A DNA stretch of 64,000 nucleotides from Carnobacterium sp. (GTDB lineage Bacteria; Bacillota; Bacilli; Lactobacillales; Carnobacteriaceae): the NCBI GenBank assembly GCA_020431645.1, contig JAGQHW010000001.1:1-64000 (forward strand), given 5' to 3'. The notes beneath the pieces are model-generated. The model saw nothing but the letters and a program-made list of their open reading frames with translations, did not search any database and was not told the origin of the DNA. The stretch's first letter is position 1; every line of letters begins with the position of its first letter. This document shows positions 9,410 through 19,122 of this stretch, piece by piece. The position numbers were made by a program, and so were the translations under genes.

Positions 9410-9838
9410 TTACATTTCCCAATTATAGATGTGGTCACAATAGTCACATTTATAGCTAAGTTCTTTTTTATCTAAGAGGCTAAAAGTCTGAGTAACATTA
9501 TCTTCTGTTGAAGTCACGCATCTAGGGTTTTTACATTGAATAACGCCCTCAACTTTTTGTGGAGGAGAAAGTTGGATTTTTTCTACAATTTTTTCATTTC
9601 GTATGATATTAATCGTCACATCGGGATCAATAATTCCAATAATTCTTAAGTCTAAATCAGTATGCTTTTCAATTTTTATCACATCTTTTTTGCCTTTTCT
9701 TTTGCTAGGTGCATTTATAATCAAAGCAACTGTATAGTCAGATTTTTCTAATTTTAAGTATTGAAATATTCTGAAACCAAGACCTGGACTGATATGATCT
9801 ATAACAATTCCTTTAGATATACTATCAATATAAAGCAT
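9410..9838 (-). CDS. pyrI: Aspartate carbamoyltransferase regulatory chain
   Basis: PyrI assembles with PyrB trimers into an allosteric holoenzyme that senses CTP and ATP. The 142-residue product has the N-terminal nucleotide-binding segment NGIVIDHI-like (KGIVIDHISPGLGFRI) and a C-terminal zinc domain. The zinc cysteines Cys102, Cys107, Cys131 and Cys134 have the same 5-24-3 spacing as in E. coli PyrI. It overlaps pyrB by one base (TAATG), which supports 1:1 expression. PyrI is common in enterics, archaea and clostridia but, to my knowledge, unusual in lactic acid bacteria, which normally use an unregulated PyrB trimer. Confidence 0.93.
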   Translation of the reverse strand: MLYIDSISKGIVIDHISPGLGFRIFQYLKLEKSDYTVALIINAPSKRKGKKDVIKIEKHTDLDLRIIGIIDPDVTINIIRNEKIVEKIQLSPPQKVEGVIQCKNPRCVTSTEDNVTQTFSLLDKKELSYKCDYCDHIYNWEM

Positions 9839-10752
9839 TAAATCGCCCCCAACATTTTTATGATAAGTGCCATTCTTACGTACATCCCGTATTTAGCTTG
9901 TTTAAAATAAACAGCTCTAGGATCAGAGTCAACTTCTGGACTAATTTCATTGACTCTAGGTAGAGGATGGAGAATAGCCAAGTCTTTTTTAGCAGAGATT
10001 AGTTTCTTATTATCTAAGATGTACGTATCTTTTAATCTGACGTAGTCTGCTTCGTTAAAGAATCGTTCTTTTTGGACTCTAGTCATATATAGGACATCAA
10101 TGTCGCCCATAACTTCTTCTAACGTTTCAACTTCTATAAATGGAATAGATTCTTTTAACAAAATTTCTTTTTTTATATACTCTGGTATTTTTAATTCAGG
10201 TGGTGAAATAAGAATGAAATTTATCCCTTCATATTTTGAAAGAGATTTAATAAGAGAATGAACGGTTCGTCCAAATTTTAAATCACCACATAGTCCAATA
10301 GTTTGGTTTTCTATTTTACCTTTGATTTCAATAATTGTTAATAGATCTGTGAGGGTTTGAGTGGGGTGTTGGTGTCCGCCGTCTCCAGCATTTATGATAG
10401 GAACATCTGAAGTCAAAGAAGCATACCTTGGAGCACCTTCTTTTGGGTGTCTCATAACGATTAAATCAACATATGAGCCCACTGTGCGAATGGTATCAGG
10501 AAGACTCTCGCCTTTAGAAGCAGAACTCGTACTTGCTTCAGAAAAGCCAATAACCTTCCCACCAAGTCTTAACATAGCAGCCTCAAAACTGAATCTTGTA
10601 CGTGTACTTGGCTCGTAGAACAATGTGCTCATAAGTTTTTTTTCACATGAAAATCTGTACTTATCTTCATCTTTCATAATTTCTTTTGAAAGCGTGAATA
10701 GTTCTTCTAATTCTTCAATAGATAAATCCATTGAATCTATTAAGTGTTTCAT
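9838..10752 (-). CDS. pyrB: Aspartate carbamoyltransferase catalytic chain
   Basis: Condenses carbamoyl phosphate with aspartate, the committed step of pyrimidine synthesis. I place the start at the ATG at 10752, which follows a perfect AGGAGG; the frame continues to 10776 but without a ribosome-binding site. The 304-residue protein has the carbamoyl-phosphate loop [12 protein letters not shown] (residues 49-60) and [11 protein letters not shown] for the second domain. The type matches PyrI-associated chains of clostridial and enteric holoenzymes. It is the first gene of pyrB-I-K-D, behind an attenuator leader. Confidence 0.95.
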   Translation of the reverse strand: MKHLIDSMDLSIEELEELFTLSKEIMKDEDKYRFSCEKKLMSTLFYEPSTRTRFSFEAAMLRLGGKVIGFSEASTSSASKGESLPDTIRTVGSYVDLIVMRHPKEGAPRYASLTSDVPIINAGDGGHQHPTQTLTDLLTIIEIKGKIENQTIGLCGDLKFGRTVHSLIKSLSKYEGINFILISPPELKIPEYIKKEILLKESIPFIEVETLEEVMGDIDVLYMTRVQKERFFNEADYVRLKDTYILDNKKLISAKKDLAILHPLPRVNEISPEVDSDPRAVYFKQAKYGMYVRMALIIKMLGAI

Positions 10753-10805
10753 AGTATTCCTCCTTTTTTGTCTCACAGAACATAGTTAAAAGAGAGCAGA
10801 CTGCA

Positions 10806-10840
10806 TAAAAAAATACACCTTTCCCTAAAGGAAGGCGTAA
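10806..10840 (-). terminator. Leader attenuator terminator of the pyr operon
   Basis: On the minus strand, ACGCCTTCC, a short loop and GGGAAAGGTGT form a hairpin followed by T7, about 55 bp before pyrB. Its place in the leader and the hairpin upstream (10861-10890) argue for transcription attenuation rather than an end of a transcript. Confidence 0.75.
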
Positions 10841-10860
10841 AAACAATCAAATTTGCGCAT

Positions 10861-10890
10861 CCTTTTTAAACTCTCGGTTTAAGTTAAAGG
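10861..10890 (-). promoter_or_regulatory. PyrR-type binding hairpin in the pyr leader
   Basis: On the minus strand CCTTTAA...TTTAAAAAGG encloses the loop CCGAGAG. This fits the CNGNGAG core of the PyrR consensus. The flanking C and G of the consensus are replaced by A and U, which still pair. I infer a UMP/PyrR-controlled anti-antiterminator; pyrR itself is not in the window. Confidence 0.55.
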
Positions 10891-10906
10891 TTATTGGTAT
10901 AAAACT

Positions 10907-10935
10907 ATCATATTACTGATGAGTCGTCAATCTAA
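10907..10935 (-). promoter_or_regulatory. Candidate pyr operon promoter
   Basis: On the minus strand TATGAT (10907-10912) is a good -10; 17 bp upstream lies TTAGAT, inside the left target duplication of the insertion sequence. A TTGACG at 10925-10930 is an alternative -35. Either way the insertion sequence sits immediately upstream, and the duplication preserves the promoter. Confidence 0.4.
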
Positions 10936-10956
10936 TTCACATTTTATTTTAAAGAT
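10932..10956. repeat. Left target-site duplication (25 bp)
   Basis: The 25 bases starting CTAATTCACA and ending TTAAAGAT are repeated exactly at 12540-12564. They flank the insertion sequence directly. Confidence 0.9.
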
Positions 10957-11048
10957 GTATCGTTCGAACGTGATAATGTCCTAAGTAAGTCGAAGCATAA
11001 AATGTCCCAAAATGATAAAATAAACTCATGAAAAGGATCCTACTAACG

Positions 11049-12434
11049 ATGAATGAAGATAAGAAATATAAAGTAATAAAAGCTGTGGCAGAAAAAAGAA
11101 AGGAAAAAAAGAGAGCTAGTATTGAACTTGGGCTCTCGATGAGGCAAGTCAACAGATTAATTCAAGACTATCAAGAAGGAGGAAAGGCTACTTTTTCACA
11201 CGGTAACAGAGGAAAATTAGCTAAACACGCCGTGCCAAAAGAAACAAAAACACAAGTGATTGAGCTCTATCAACGTTTTAAAATAAAACCTAATGTGAAG
11301 CACTTTACTGAAATTTTGAAGGAGGACCATGACATCTGTTACACCGATACGACTATTCGTCGTATTTTATATCAAGCTTATATTCTATCACCTAAAACTC
11401 AAAGAAAAACACGTAAGAAAATAAAAGCTCAAATTAAAGCTAAATCAATGAAAGGAAAAAAAGAGGTTGGGAACCCACTGGTTCCAAGAGCAGAAAATCA
11501 AATGGAGGTACCCGAAAAAAGCCACCCTAGCCGTCCTAGAAAGAAATATCAGGGGGAGCTTATTCAAATGGATGCCAGCTCCTATAACTGGTTTGGTGAA
11601 GATGTGACAAACCTTCATTTAGCTATTGATGACGCTTCTGGTAATATCGTCGGGGCTTATTTCGATACGCAAGAAACACTTAAGGGCTACTATCATGTAC
11701 TTAATCAGATCCTAACGAAACAAGGCATCCCTTTAGCTTTTTTAACAGATAAACGAACTGTTTTTGAATACACATCAAAAGCCATGAGAGCGATTGAAGA
11801 AGATACCTTTACCCAGTTTGGTTTTGCCTGTCATCAACTTGGTATTGAGATTAGAACCTCGTCTATTCCACAAGCTAAAGGTCGTGTAGAGCGCTTAAAC
11901 GGGACTGTTCAATCGCGACTTCCTGTAGATTTAGAATTAGCTGGAATACAGTCTATGGAGGAAGCCAATCACTTTTTAACGAAATGGGTTAGAACTTTCA
12001 ATAAGAAGTTTGGTAATAAAACGAAGGAATCCATCTATGAACATGCACCAACTAAATCAGAAATCAATTTATTATTAGCACGAGTAGCTAATAGAAAAGT
12101 AGATAGTGGGCATCATATTCGTTATAAAAATAACTATTACCTGCCTACGGAAGGTAGTGAAGATAAATACTTTACGCGAAGATCAAAGGTGCTGATTATC
12201 GAAGCGTTTAACGGAGGTATCTACGTAAATATAGCTGAAAAAATATACACAACAAGGAGACTGATAGAACATGACTACTACTCACAAGAATTTGATTCGA
12301 TTCCAGAGCAAAAAAAAGAAAGACACCAGTATATCCCCCCACAATCTCACCCGTGGAAACTAGAGTCTTTCAAAAGATATCTTCGTAGTGTCGGAAAAAC
12401 ACTCGAAGAGTACGAAGCTGAACAAACAGCTTAA
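11049..12434 (+). CDS. IS1202-family DDE transposase
   Basis: Catalyses excision and insertion of the element. From the ATG at 11049 (AAGGA 11 nt upstream) the product has 461 residues; an in-frame ATG at 11028 would add seven. An N-terminal helix-turn-helix (LGLSMRQVNRLI) is followed by a second DNA-binding region and an RNase H-like core. The DDE triad can be read as Asp175 (IQMDAS), Asp234 (FLTDKRT) and Glu281 (GRVERLNG). No frameshift is seen. Confidence 0.92.
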   Translation: MNEDKKYKVIKAVAEKRKEKKRASIELGLSMRQVNRLIQDYQEGGKATFSHGNRGKLAKHAVPKETKTQVIELYQRFKIKPNVKHFTEILKEDHDICYTDTTIRRILYQAYILSPKTQRKTRKKIKAQIKAKSMKGKKEVGNPLVPRAENQMEVPEKSHPSRPRKKYQGELIQMDASSYNWFGEDVTNLHLAIDDASGNIVGAYFDTQETLKGYYHVLNQILTKQGIPLAFLTDKRTVFEYTSKAMRAIEEDTFTQFGFACHQLGIEIRTSSIPQAKGRVERLNGTVQSRLPVDLELAGIQSMEEANHFLTKWVRTFNKKFGNKTKESIYEHAPTKSEINLLLARVANRKVDSGHHIRYKNNYYLPTEGSEDKYFTRRSKVLIIEAFNGGIYVNIAEKIYTTRRLIEHDYYSQEFDSIPEQKKERHQYIPPQSHPWKLESFKRYLRSVGKTLEEYEAEQTA

Positions 12435-12453
12435 GATTAATTTTAACAAATAC

Positions 12454-12503
12454 GGTCACATTAATGCAAGCTTTTGTGAAGTAAAAGCCTGCATTAATGT
12501 GAG
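12454..12503. terminator. Long hairpin at the right end of the insertion sequence
   Basis: TCACATTAATGCA and GCTTTT pair with AAAAGC and TGCATTAATGTGA around a 7-nt loop, 20 bp after the transposase stop. It probably ends the transposase transcript or blocks read-through between element and host, although there is no T tract. Confidence 0.6.
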
Positions 12504-12539
12504 CCTTGGTTTTAGGACATTTTAACTTTCGCTTGACAC

Positions 12540-12564
12540 CTAATTCACATTTTATTTTAAAGAT
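12540..12564. repeat. Right target-site duplication (25 bp)
   Basis: Exact copy of 10932-10956 immediately outside the right inverted repeat. Confidence 0.9.
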
Positions 12565-12623
12565 GGGTCATAAATCCCTTTGCCTAACTAATGGTAAAAA
12601 TAATAAAAAGAACCCAGGGAATA

Positions 12624-12673
12624 AATAAAATCAGTAACCAGAATTGTTTTTTATCCCAGTTACTGATTTTATT
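12624..12673. terminator. Hairpin downstream of the marR operon (first)
   Basis: A 15-bp perfect stem (AATAAAATCAGTAAC with its complement) around a 20-nt loop. It lies beyond the monooxygenase gene and next to a second long hairpin; the pair may terminate the leftward marR operon. Confidence 0.5.
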
Positions 12674-12708
12674 TTAGTACATCAAAAAATAGTCTGATGT
12701 ACTAAAAT
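12671..12708. terminator. Hairpin downstream of the marR operon (second)
   Basis: ATTTTAGTACATCA pairs perfectly over 14 bp with TGATGTACTAAAAT around a 10-nt loop. On the minus strand the stem is followed by an A/T-rich stretch. It is the nearest terminator-like structure to the end of the monooxygenase gene. Confidence 0.55.
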
Positions 12709-12745
12709 GTTAAAGAATTGATTTTTGGTTAAAAAAACAGTGAAG

Positions 12746-13036
12746 TTATTTTTCTTCTAAAGTAGAGACAGTAAGGATCGGTTGTTTTGAACTATAGGAA
12801 GGAATGTTGTTAAATAAATCAAGCAACAACGGATTTTCATTATGAGCATGAATAGCTGCTTGATTTTTCCAATTTTCAATCATAACAAATCGATTTGGTT
12901 CTTCAAAAGATTCGTAAAAATCGTAGCTTATGCAACCTTCTTCTAATAATGTAGCTGCAATTAAAGGTTTAATACTAGCTAAAAATTCATCTCTTTTATT
13001 TTCTTTTATAAAAAAAGTAGCATTAATAATTTTCAT
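12746..13036 (-). CDS. Antibiotic biosynthesis monooxygenase-fold protein (putative quinol monooxygenase)
   Basis: A 96-residue ABM-domain (YgiN-like) dimeric alpha/beta barrel protein. It shows the typical pattern of INATFFIKENKRDEF at the start, EEGCISYDFYESFEEP in the middle and RFVMIENWKNQAAIHAH before the C-terminus. Relatives are cofactor-free oxygenases acting on quinols or unknown substrates. It is the third gene of a marR-nitroreductase-ABM operon, which fits a quinone or electrophile stress response. The ATG follows AAGGAGA. Confidence 0.8.
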   Translation of the reverse strand: MKIINATFFIKENKRDEFLASIKPLIAATLLEEGCISYDFYESFEEPNRFVMIENWKNQAAIHAHNENPLLLDLFNNIPSYSSKQPILTVSTLEEK

Positions 13037-13051
13037 AAATAATATCTCCTT

Positions 13052-13690
13052 TTACTTAAATGTTGTTAAAGCAGCTGCATTTAGACGGACAGATTGGTAC
13101 CCAGTATCTATTGATTCGCCAATAGATAAAATTAAGACAGGCACGTAACGTTCTTTGTCTAAATCAAAAGCTTCTGCTAGTAAATCGGACTCGAATCCAC
13201 CAATAGCATTCGTATCGTATCCATGACTACGAGCAACTAGCATCAATTGCATAGCTGCTAGGCTGGAATCAATTTTTACAATATCGTTCATTTCTTGTTT
13301 TGTTAGATTCTTGTAATAAGGGATAATTGCCTCTAACTGCTGGTCTCTTACTTCAGAAGACATTTTATTTTCTCGAACAGCTTGATCGTAGATTTCTTCT
13401 CCATATTCGTAACATTCCATATCACCAAAGATTAAAATCATCGCAGATGAGCTATCATTTTGAGCAGTGTTAAAACGAATAAGTGGTTTCAGTTTTTGTT
13501 TTTCTTCCTCACTTTCAACGACAATGAAGCGCCATGGTTGCATATTTACTGAAGAGGGTGCAGCTGTTGCTTCTTGAATCATTTCTAACATTTCTTCCTG
13601 GGAAATTTTAACATCTTTATTGTATAGTCGAATAGATTTTCTTTCGAAGACGATATCTGAAAAATCATTATTTTTTATTTTATTTTGCAT
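13052..13690 (-). CDS. Nitroreductase-family oxidoreductase
   Basis: A 212-residue FMN-dependent NAD(P)H oxidoreductase. The N-terminal RKSIRLYN motif and the APSSVNMQPWRF segment bind the FMN phosphate and ring; the DAIGGFESDLL-type segment (NAIGGFESDLLAEAF) is near the C-terminus. Such enzymes reduce nitroaromatics, quinones or flavins. It overlaps marR by 11 bp, with its GAGG ribosome-binding site inside that gene, so expression is coupled to the regulator. Confidence 0.88.
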   Translation of the reverse strand: MQNKIKNNDFSDIVFERKSIRLYNKDVKISQEEMLEMIQEATAAPSSVNMQPWRFIVVESEEEKQKLKPLIRFNTAQNDSSSAMILIFGDMECYEYGEEIYDQAVRENKMSSEVRDQQLEAIIPYYKNLTKQEMNDIVKIDSSLAAMQLMLVARSHGYDTNAIGGFESDLLAEAFDLDKERYVPVLILSIGESIDTGYQSVRLNAAALTTFK

Positions 13691-14123
13691 CGTTAGAACC
13701 TCTTTCTGTTTCTGTCTGATTGAGTAGTTTAGTTAATAAATAGGATAATTGTTCTGCTTCTTCAGTATTAAGTGAGATATTTAGCGGTTGTTGCAGAGCA
13801 TTATGCTTTTTCTCGCAACAATCCAAATCAGAATGGGCTTTGTCTGTTAGGTAAACAAAAATCTCTCTGTTATTTATTTCATTTCGTTCTCTTGTAACAT
13901 AGTTTTTTTCTTCTAATACCTTCAGATGTCTTGTAACAGCAGAACGATCTATTTTTAATTCTGATTGTATTTGAGATTGAAGGCATTTACCATTCTCTTT
14001 AAGAAAAAGCATCATTTGGTATCTTGTTAAACTAAAACCTGTTTCTTTTTCAAAAAAAGAAGTGGTTTCTTGGTTTGAAATCTTTATTTTATAAAAAAGC
14101 TGACTAATTTCTCTTATTTCCAC
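13680..14123 (-). CDS. MarR-family transcriptional regulator
   Basis: A 147-residue winged-helix regulator. The DNA-binding segment is SQIQSELKIDRSAVTRHLKVLEEKNYV-like around residues 54-80, followed by the NREIFVYLTDKA wing. It heads the operon with the nitroreductase and ABM genes and probably represses itself through the palindrome at 14184-14197, with release by phenolics, quinones or oxidants. There is no obvious conserved N-terminal sensor cysteine like that of OhrR; a CC pair sits near residue 109. Confidence 0.88.
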   Translation of the reverse strand: MEIREISQLFYKIKISNQETTSFFEKETGFSLTRYQMMLFLKENGKCLQSQIQSELKIDRSAVTRHLKVLEEKNYVTRERNEINNREIFVYLTDKAHSDLDCCEKKHNALQQPLNISLNTEEAEQLSYLLTKLLNQTETERGSNDAK

Positions 14124-14183
14124 CTAGATTATTCCTTTCCAATAAATTAAGGACTGTATTAAATTGTTATTGACCAGTCCATC

Positions 14184-14224
14184 GTTGACTAAACAACTAT
14201 AATATATTTTATTGAAATTGTAAA
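14184..14224 (-). promoter_or_regulatory. marR operon promoter and operator
   Basis: On the minus strand TTTACA (14219-14224) and TATAGT (14196-14201) are separated by 17 bp. A perfect dyad, GTTGTTTAGTCAAC on that strand (14184-14197), overlaps the -10, and a nearby TGGTCAAT repeats its half-site. This is where an autoregulating MarR protein would bind. Confidence 0.65.
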
Positions 14225-14507
14225 CAATTTTTGCTTTTTTATCCTTTTTTCAATTCAACTATTGATTATATAACAATCACTTAAGAATAAAAAATATAAA
14301 AAATGATAAAAGTAATTACTCTAAAGTCTTATTTTTTATTTAAATTGAAGCTGAATGTTCAATAATAGAGTACCTGATAAAATAATTAGGAATAATAAGT
14401 GCTAATAATTTAACAATAAATGGTAGAATAGAATCAATTATATGGTTATACGCTAATTAAGATAGGAGAGTTTTCTAGATATATAGTTAGTTTAAAGGAG
14501 GAATACT
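14225..14507. other. Intergenic leader before the FAD oxidoreductase
   Basis: About 280 bp of very AT-rich DNA without a gene. The rightward promoter of the next gene should be here, but I cannot pick a convincing -35/-10 pair. A purine-rich AAAGGAGGAA precedes the start codon. Confidence 0.4.
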
Positions 14508-15821
14508 GTGAGAATTATCATTATAGGAGGTTCGTTTGCTGGAATAACTGCAGCATTAACAGCTCGTAAAAAATATAAGGAAGCTGCAATTATCTTATTA
14601 GAGAAAGAAGAGAAAATTGGATTTATACCTGGAACACTTTATTCTTTATTAAATGGTGAGATAGATAGTTTAGAAGAGGGTTATTTTATTACAGTAGAAG
14701 AACTTGAACGGCTAGCTATTCAAGTTCAGCTAAATGCAACAGTTGAAAGCATGGATACAAATAGTCAAAAAGTAACCTATAACATCTTTCATCAGTCAGT
14801 AACTATTCCTTACGATAAGCTAATTTTAGCGACAGGATCTGTTCAGGATTCTTATCAAGTTAAGGGAATGGAATCCAATAAAATAGTAAAGTATAAAACA
14901 ATTGAAAAAACAAGAGTGGCTTTAGAATTAGTGGAAAAAAATCAAGTCTTTACAATAGTTGGTGGTGGACAAATTGGACTTGAAATGGCAGACGCTTTGA
15001 TTAATCAAAAAAAGCACGTCCAACTAATTGAAAGCATGAACGGGCTAGTAGCGAAGTATTTTGATCAAGAAATGATAGCGCCGCTTTTAAAAGAAATGGA
15101 AAACCAAGGTGTCACGTTTTATTTTGATGAAACAGTAAAAGAAATTGAGGAAATAGAAGAAACAGTAATTCTCAAGACACAAAACCATGTTATTGAAAGC
15201 GATTGCGCGGTATTTGCGTTAAGTGTAAAACCAAATATCCCCTATTTGGACCCTAAAGTTCGCCGTCATGAAGATGGTTCTGTCCTTGTTGATAAGTACT
15301 TGAAGACCTCAATAGAAAATGTTTTCGCAATAGGAGATACGATTCAGATGCAGTCAAGTTTATCCAATGAGACTTTCTATATTTCCTTAGTAAATAATGC
15401 CGTTCGAACAGGTATCGTTGTTGCGGATAATTTAGTGCATTCTCAAACACCTTTTATCGGGTCAGCTCGAACGATTGGAACTAAGGTTTTTGGCTATTAT
15501 ATTGCAAGCACAGGAATGACAGAAGCTGAAAGTATCTTTTTTGACCAAAAAATTGCAGTTCGCCATGTTTCACAACCTATTTCTTTATTCAACAAGCAAC
15601 AAACAATCAATGGCAAATTGATTTATAATGCTGTCTCGGGGAAAATATTAGGAGCACAATTTATTTCTAAAACGAATATTTTAGAAAAAATCAATACTTT
15701 ATCTCTAAGCATTCAAATGGGGCTGACAGTATCCGAACTTGCTCAAAAAGATTATTTTTTTCATCCCGCATGGAGCACGGTTTATGATATAACAAATCAA
15801 CTTGGCTTAATGAAAGATTAG
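14508..15821 (+). CDS. FAD/NAD(P)-dependent oxidoreductase, NADH oxidase-like but lacking the redox cysteine
   Basis: A 437-residue flavoprotein of the NADH oxidase / NADH peroxidase / CoA-disulfide reductase group. Motifs are the N-terminal GGSFAGITAA FAD site, a second nucleotide site IVGGGQIGLEMAD near residue 150, and FAIGDTI in the FAD-binding C-terminal part. Canonical members carry a catalytic cysteine in ISFLSCG; the aligned stretch here is IGFIPGT, so the cysteine-sulfenic chemistry of Nox and Npr is not available. The start is a GTG after AAAGGAGG. It is followed 9 bp later by a Mga-like regulator and then the glpK2-glpO-glpF operon, so a role linked to glycerol or aerobic redox balance is possible. 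Confidence 0.8.
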   Translation: MRIIIIGGSFAGITAALTARKKYKEAAIILLEKEEKIGFIPGTLYSLLNGEIDSLEEGYFITVEELERLAIQVQLNATVESMDTNSQKVTYNIFHQSVTIPYDKLILATGSVQDSYQVKGMESNKIVKYKTIEKTRVALELVEKNQVFTIVGGGQIGLEMADALINQKKHVQLIESMNGLVAKYFDQEMIAPLLKEMENQGVTFYFDETVKEIEEIEETVILKTQNHVIESDCAVFALSVKPNIPYLDPKVRRHEDGSVLVDKYLKTSIENVFAIGDTIQMQSSLSNETFYISLVNNAVRTGIVVADNLVHSQTPFIGSARTIGTKVFGYYIASTGMTEAESIFFDQKIAVRHVSQPISLFNKQQTINGKLIYNAVSGKILGAQFISKTNILEKINTLSLSIQMGLTVSELAQKDYFFHPAWSTVYDITNQLGLMKD

Positions 15822-15830
15822 GTAAAATAG

Positions 15831-17297
15831 ATGAGAATAGAAGATTTTTTAGAAAAAAGAGAAGCATTTCAAGTGGCTATCTTAAAAAAATTGATTCTTG
15901 AAGGAGGCAGAGTATCTTATGAAAAACTGCGTAAAGATCTCAATATAACTAAAGCCTCATTAGCAAATTATTTAGAAGATATAACTATTTATTTAGAAGA
16001 ATACCAAGGAGATTGCCAAGTTGATTCAGATGGAGTCTTTGTGGAGCTTTTCTTGACTCCCCATTTTTCGATTATGACTGTTTATATAAATTATGTGAAA
16101 CGCTCATTGAAATACCAGTTGATTGACTATATTTTCAATTACCAAGAGTTTACAGTTATTGAGATTAGTAACGATCTCTCAATTAGTGAATCTTCCTTAT
16201 TTCGAAAGATAAAAGAGCTGAATAGTTTACTCAAAGAATTTAATATCAAGATAAAAAATGGACGAATTTATGGAGAAGAATTGCAAATCCGCTATTTTTA
16301 TTTTCAAGTTTTTTGGTTTTTAACAACTTATGAAGAATACCAAGAAGTGTTATTAACGAATCAAAATCAAAGTTTAATCAATGGTTTTGAAAAAGAATTA
16401 GATATTAAATTGAATGATCTTAGTCGAAGACGCATTAGCTTATGGTTTATGATTAGTAAAAAAAGAGCCTCGGTTTCAAAAAAAGCTTATAAAAATATAG
16501 TTCAAAAGATGATACCTTATAAAGAGGACTATTTAAATAAACAAGTTAGAAAACTGATTCTTCTTTATTTTAGTCGATACTCTATTGAAGTAGAGGAAGA
16601 AGAAAGTATGATTCACTTTATCTTCTTAACAACTCAATCAGTTTTATCAGAAAAAGCTTTTATTGAGTATGATTTAGTTCGTAGTCGTAGAACACCTACA
16701 GCTTTAGTAGATACGCTTTTAAGGGAAACAATTCTATTGTATTATTTGCCAACGAAACCCAGTATCGCATTAGAAAGAAAACTTACTTTTTATCTTTCAC
16801 AAATTAATGGCACATTGTATTTTTTTGAGGGAGCGCTTGAACTGAAAGATTCACAAGAATTTATGGCAAAAGAAAGCAAGACTTGGGGCGAAAATCTACA
16901 AGCCCTGTCTGAACAGTTATTAAAGACAGCATTAGAAACAATTAATGAAAGCAATTCCTCACGGAGCTCCTTAGAAAAATTAACGTTAGTAGAGTATTCA
17001 ACCGTATTATCTATTGTTGACTTTACTATTTCAAAAGAATTAATAATTGGAATTGATTTAGATTTAATGGAAATGCATGCAGAAATTTTAACACAAACGC
17101 TGATGTTAAACTTAAAAAACGTTATTGGCATTACTGTCGAAAAGTACCGTGAACATCATACCTATGATTTAGTCATTACAACAAACCTATCTTCTCGTTT
17201 TTATACGAGAGCAACAGAAACGTATATTGTTTCAGAACAATTTTCGAAATTTGATTTGAATCAGATTAAAACTCGTATTAATGAATTGAAAATATAG
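15831..17297 (+). CDS. Mga-like helix-turn-helix transcriptional regulator
   Basis: A 488-residue regulator of the Mga/AtxA type. An N-terminal helix-turn-helix is visible near residues 27-55 (VSYEKLRKDLNITKASLANYLEDI-like) and a second near 115-140 (IEISNDLSISESSLFRKI). The large C-terminal part would hold PRD-like and EIIB-like domains, which in relatives are phosphorylated by the PTS. It starts 9 bp after the FAD oxidoreductase, so the two are co-transcribed, and it ends at a terminator just before glpK2. Control of the glp operon is a reasonable inference from position only. Confidence 0.75.
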   Translation: MRIEDFLEKREAFQVAILKKLILEGGRVSYEKLRKDLNITKASLANYLEDITIYLEEYQGDCQVDSDGVFVELFLTPHFSIMTVYINYVKRSLKYQLIDYIFNYQEFTVIEISNDLSISESSLFRKIKELNSLLKEFNIKIKNGRIYGEELQIRYFYFQVFWFLTTYEEYQEVLLTNQNQSLINGFEKELDIKLNDLSRRRISLWFMISKKRASVSKKAYKNIVQKMIPYKEDYLNKQVRKLILLYFSRYSIEVEEEESMIHFIFLTTQSVLSEKAFIEYDLVRSRRTPTALVDTLLRETILLYYLPTKPSIALERKLTFYLSQINGTLYFFEGALELKDSQEFMAKESKTWGENLQALSEQLLKTALETINESNSSRSSLEKLTLVEYSTVLSIVDFTISKELIIGIDLDLMEMHAEILTQTLMLNLKNVIGITVEKYREHHTYDLVITTNLSSRFYTRATETYIVSEQFSKFDLNQIKTRINELKI

Positions 17298-17334
17298 TAT
17301 TCTATTGAGTAGCACAAAATAAAATAGTATTTTT

Positions 17335-17371
17335 AAAAGTCCATTCAAAAAATAATGAATGGACTTTTTTT
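17335..17371 (+). terminator. Terminator after the Mga-like regulator
   Basis: AAAAGTCCATTC and its complement form a perfect stem around a 10-nt loop, followed by T7. Confidence 0.85.
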
Positions 17372-17549
17372 CCAAATAAATACGAGAAAAATAGATAAAA
17401 ACAACTTTCATTTATAAAATTTTCTTCTTTTAAAGTCAGTTAATCGCCTGGTGCAATAATCTTATGAGTAAAAACTTTCAAAAAAGTTAGAAAAAAGCAA
17501 AAAACTTGGGAGGATTTAAAAGAGAAAAAAGATTACTATAGGTTTATAG

Positions 17550-19094
<1,545 letters not shown>

Positions 19095-19122
19095 CGTTAA
19101 GACAAAAGGAGGAAAAAAGATT

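Larger units (their letters stand above)
10957..12539 (+). mobile_element. IS1202-type insertion sequence, complete
   Basis: The element is 1583 bp with one transposase gene. The terminal inverted repeats begin GTATCG at the left end and GTGTCA at the right end (reverse complement). They agree at about 20 of 27 positions after the first base, and both contain AATGTCCTAA. A perfect 25-bp target duplication flanks it; long duplications of this size are characteristic of the IS1202 group (formerly placed in ISNCY). Intact ends, duplication and reading frame suggest a recent, possibly active insertion. Confidence 0.9.
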
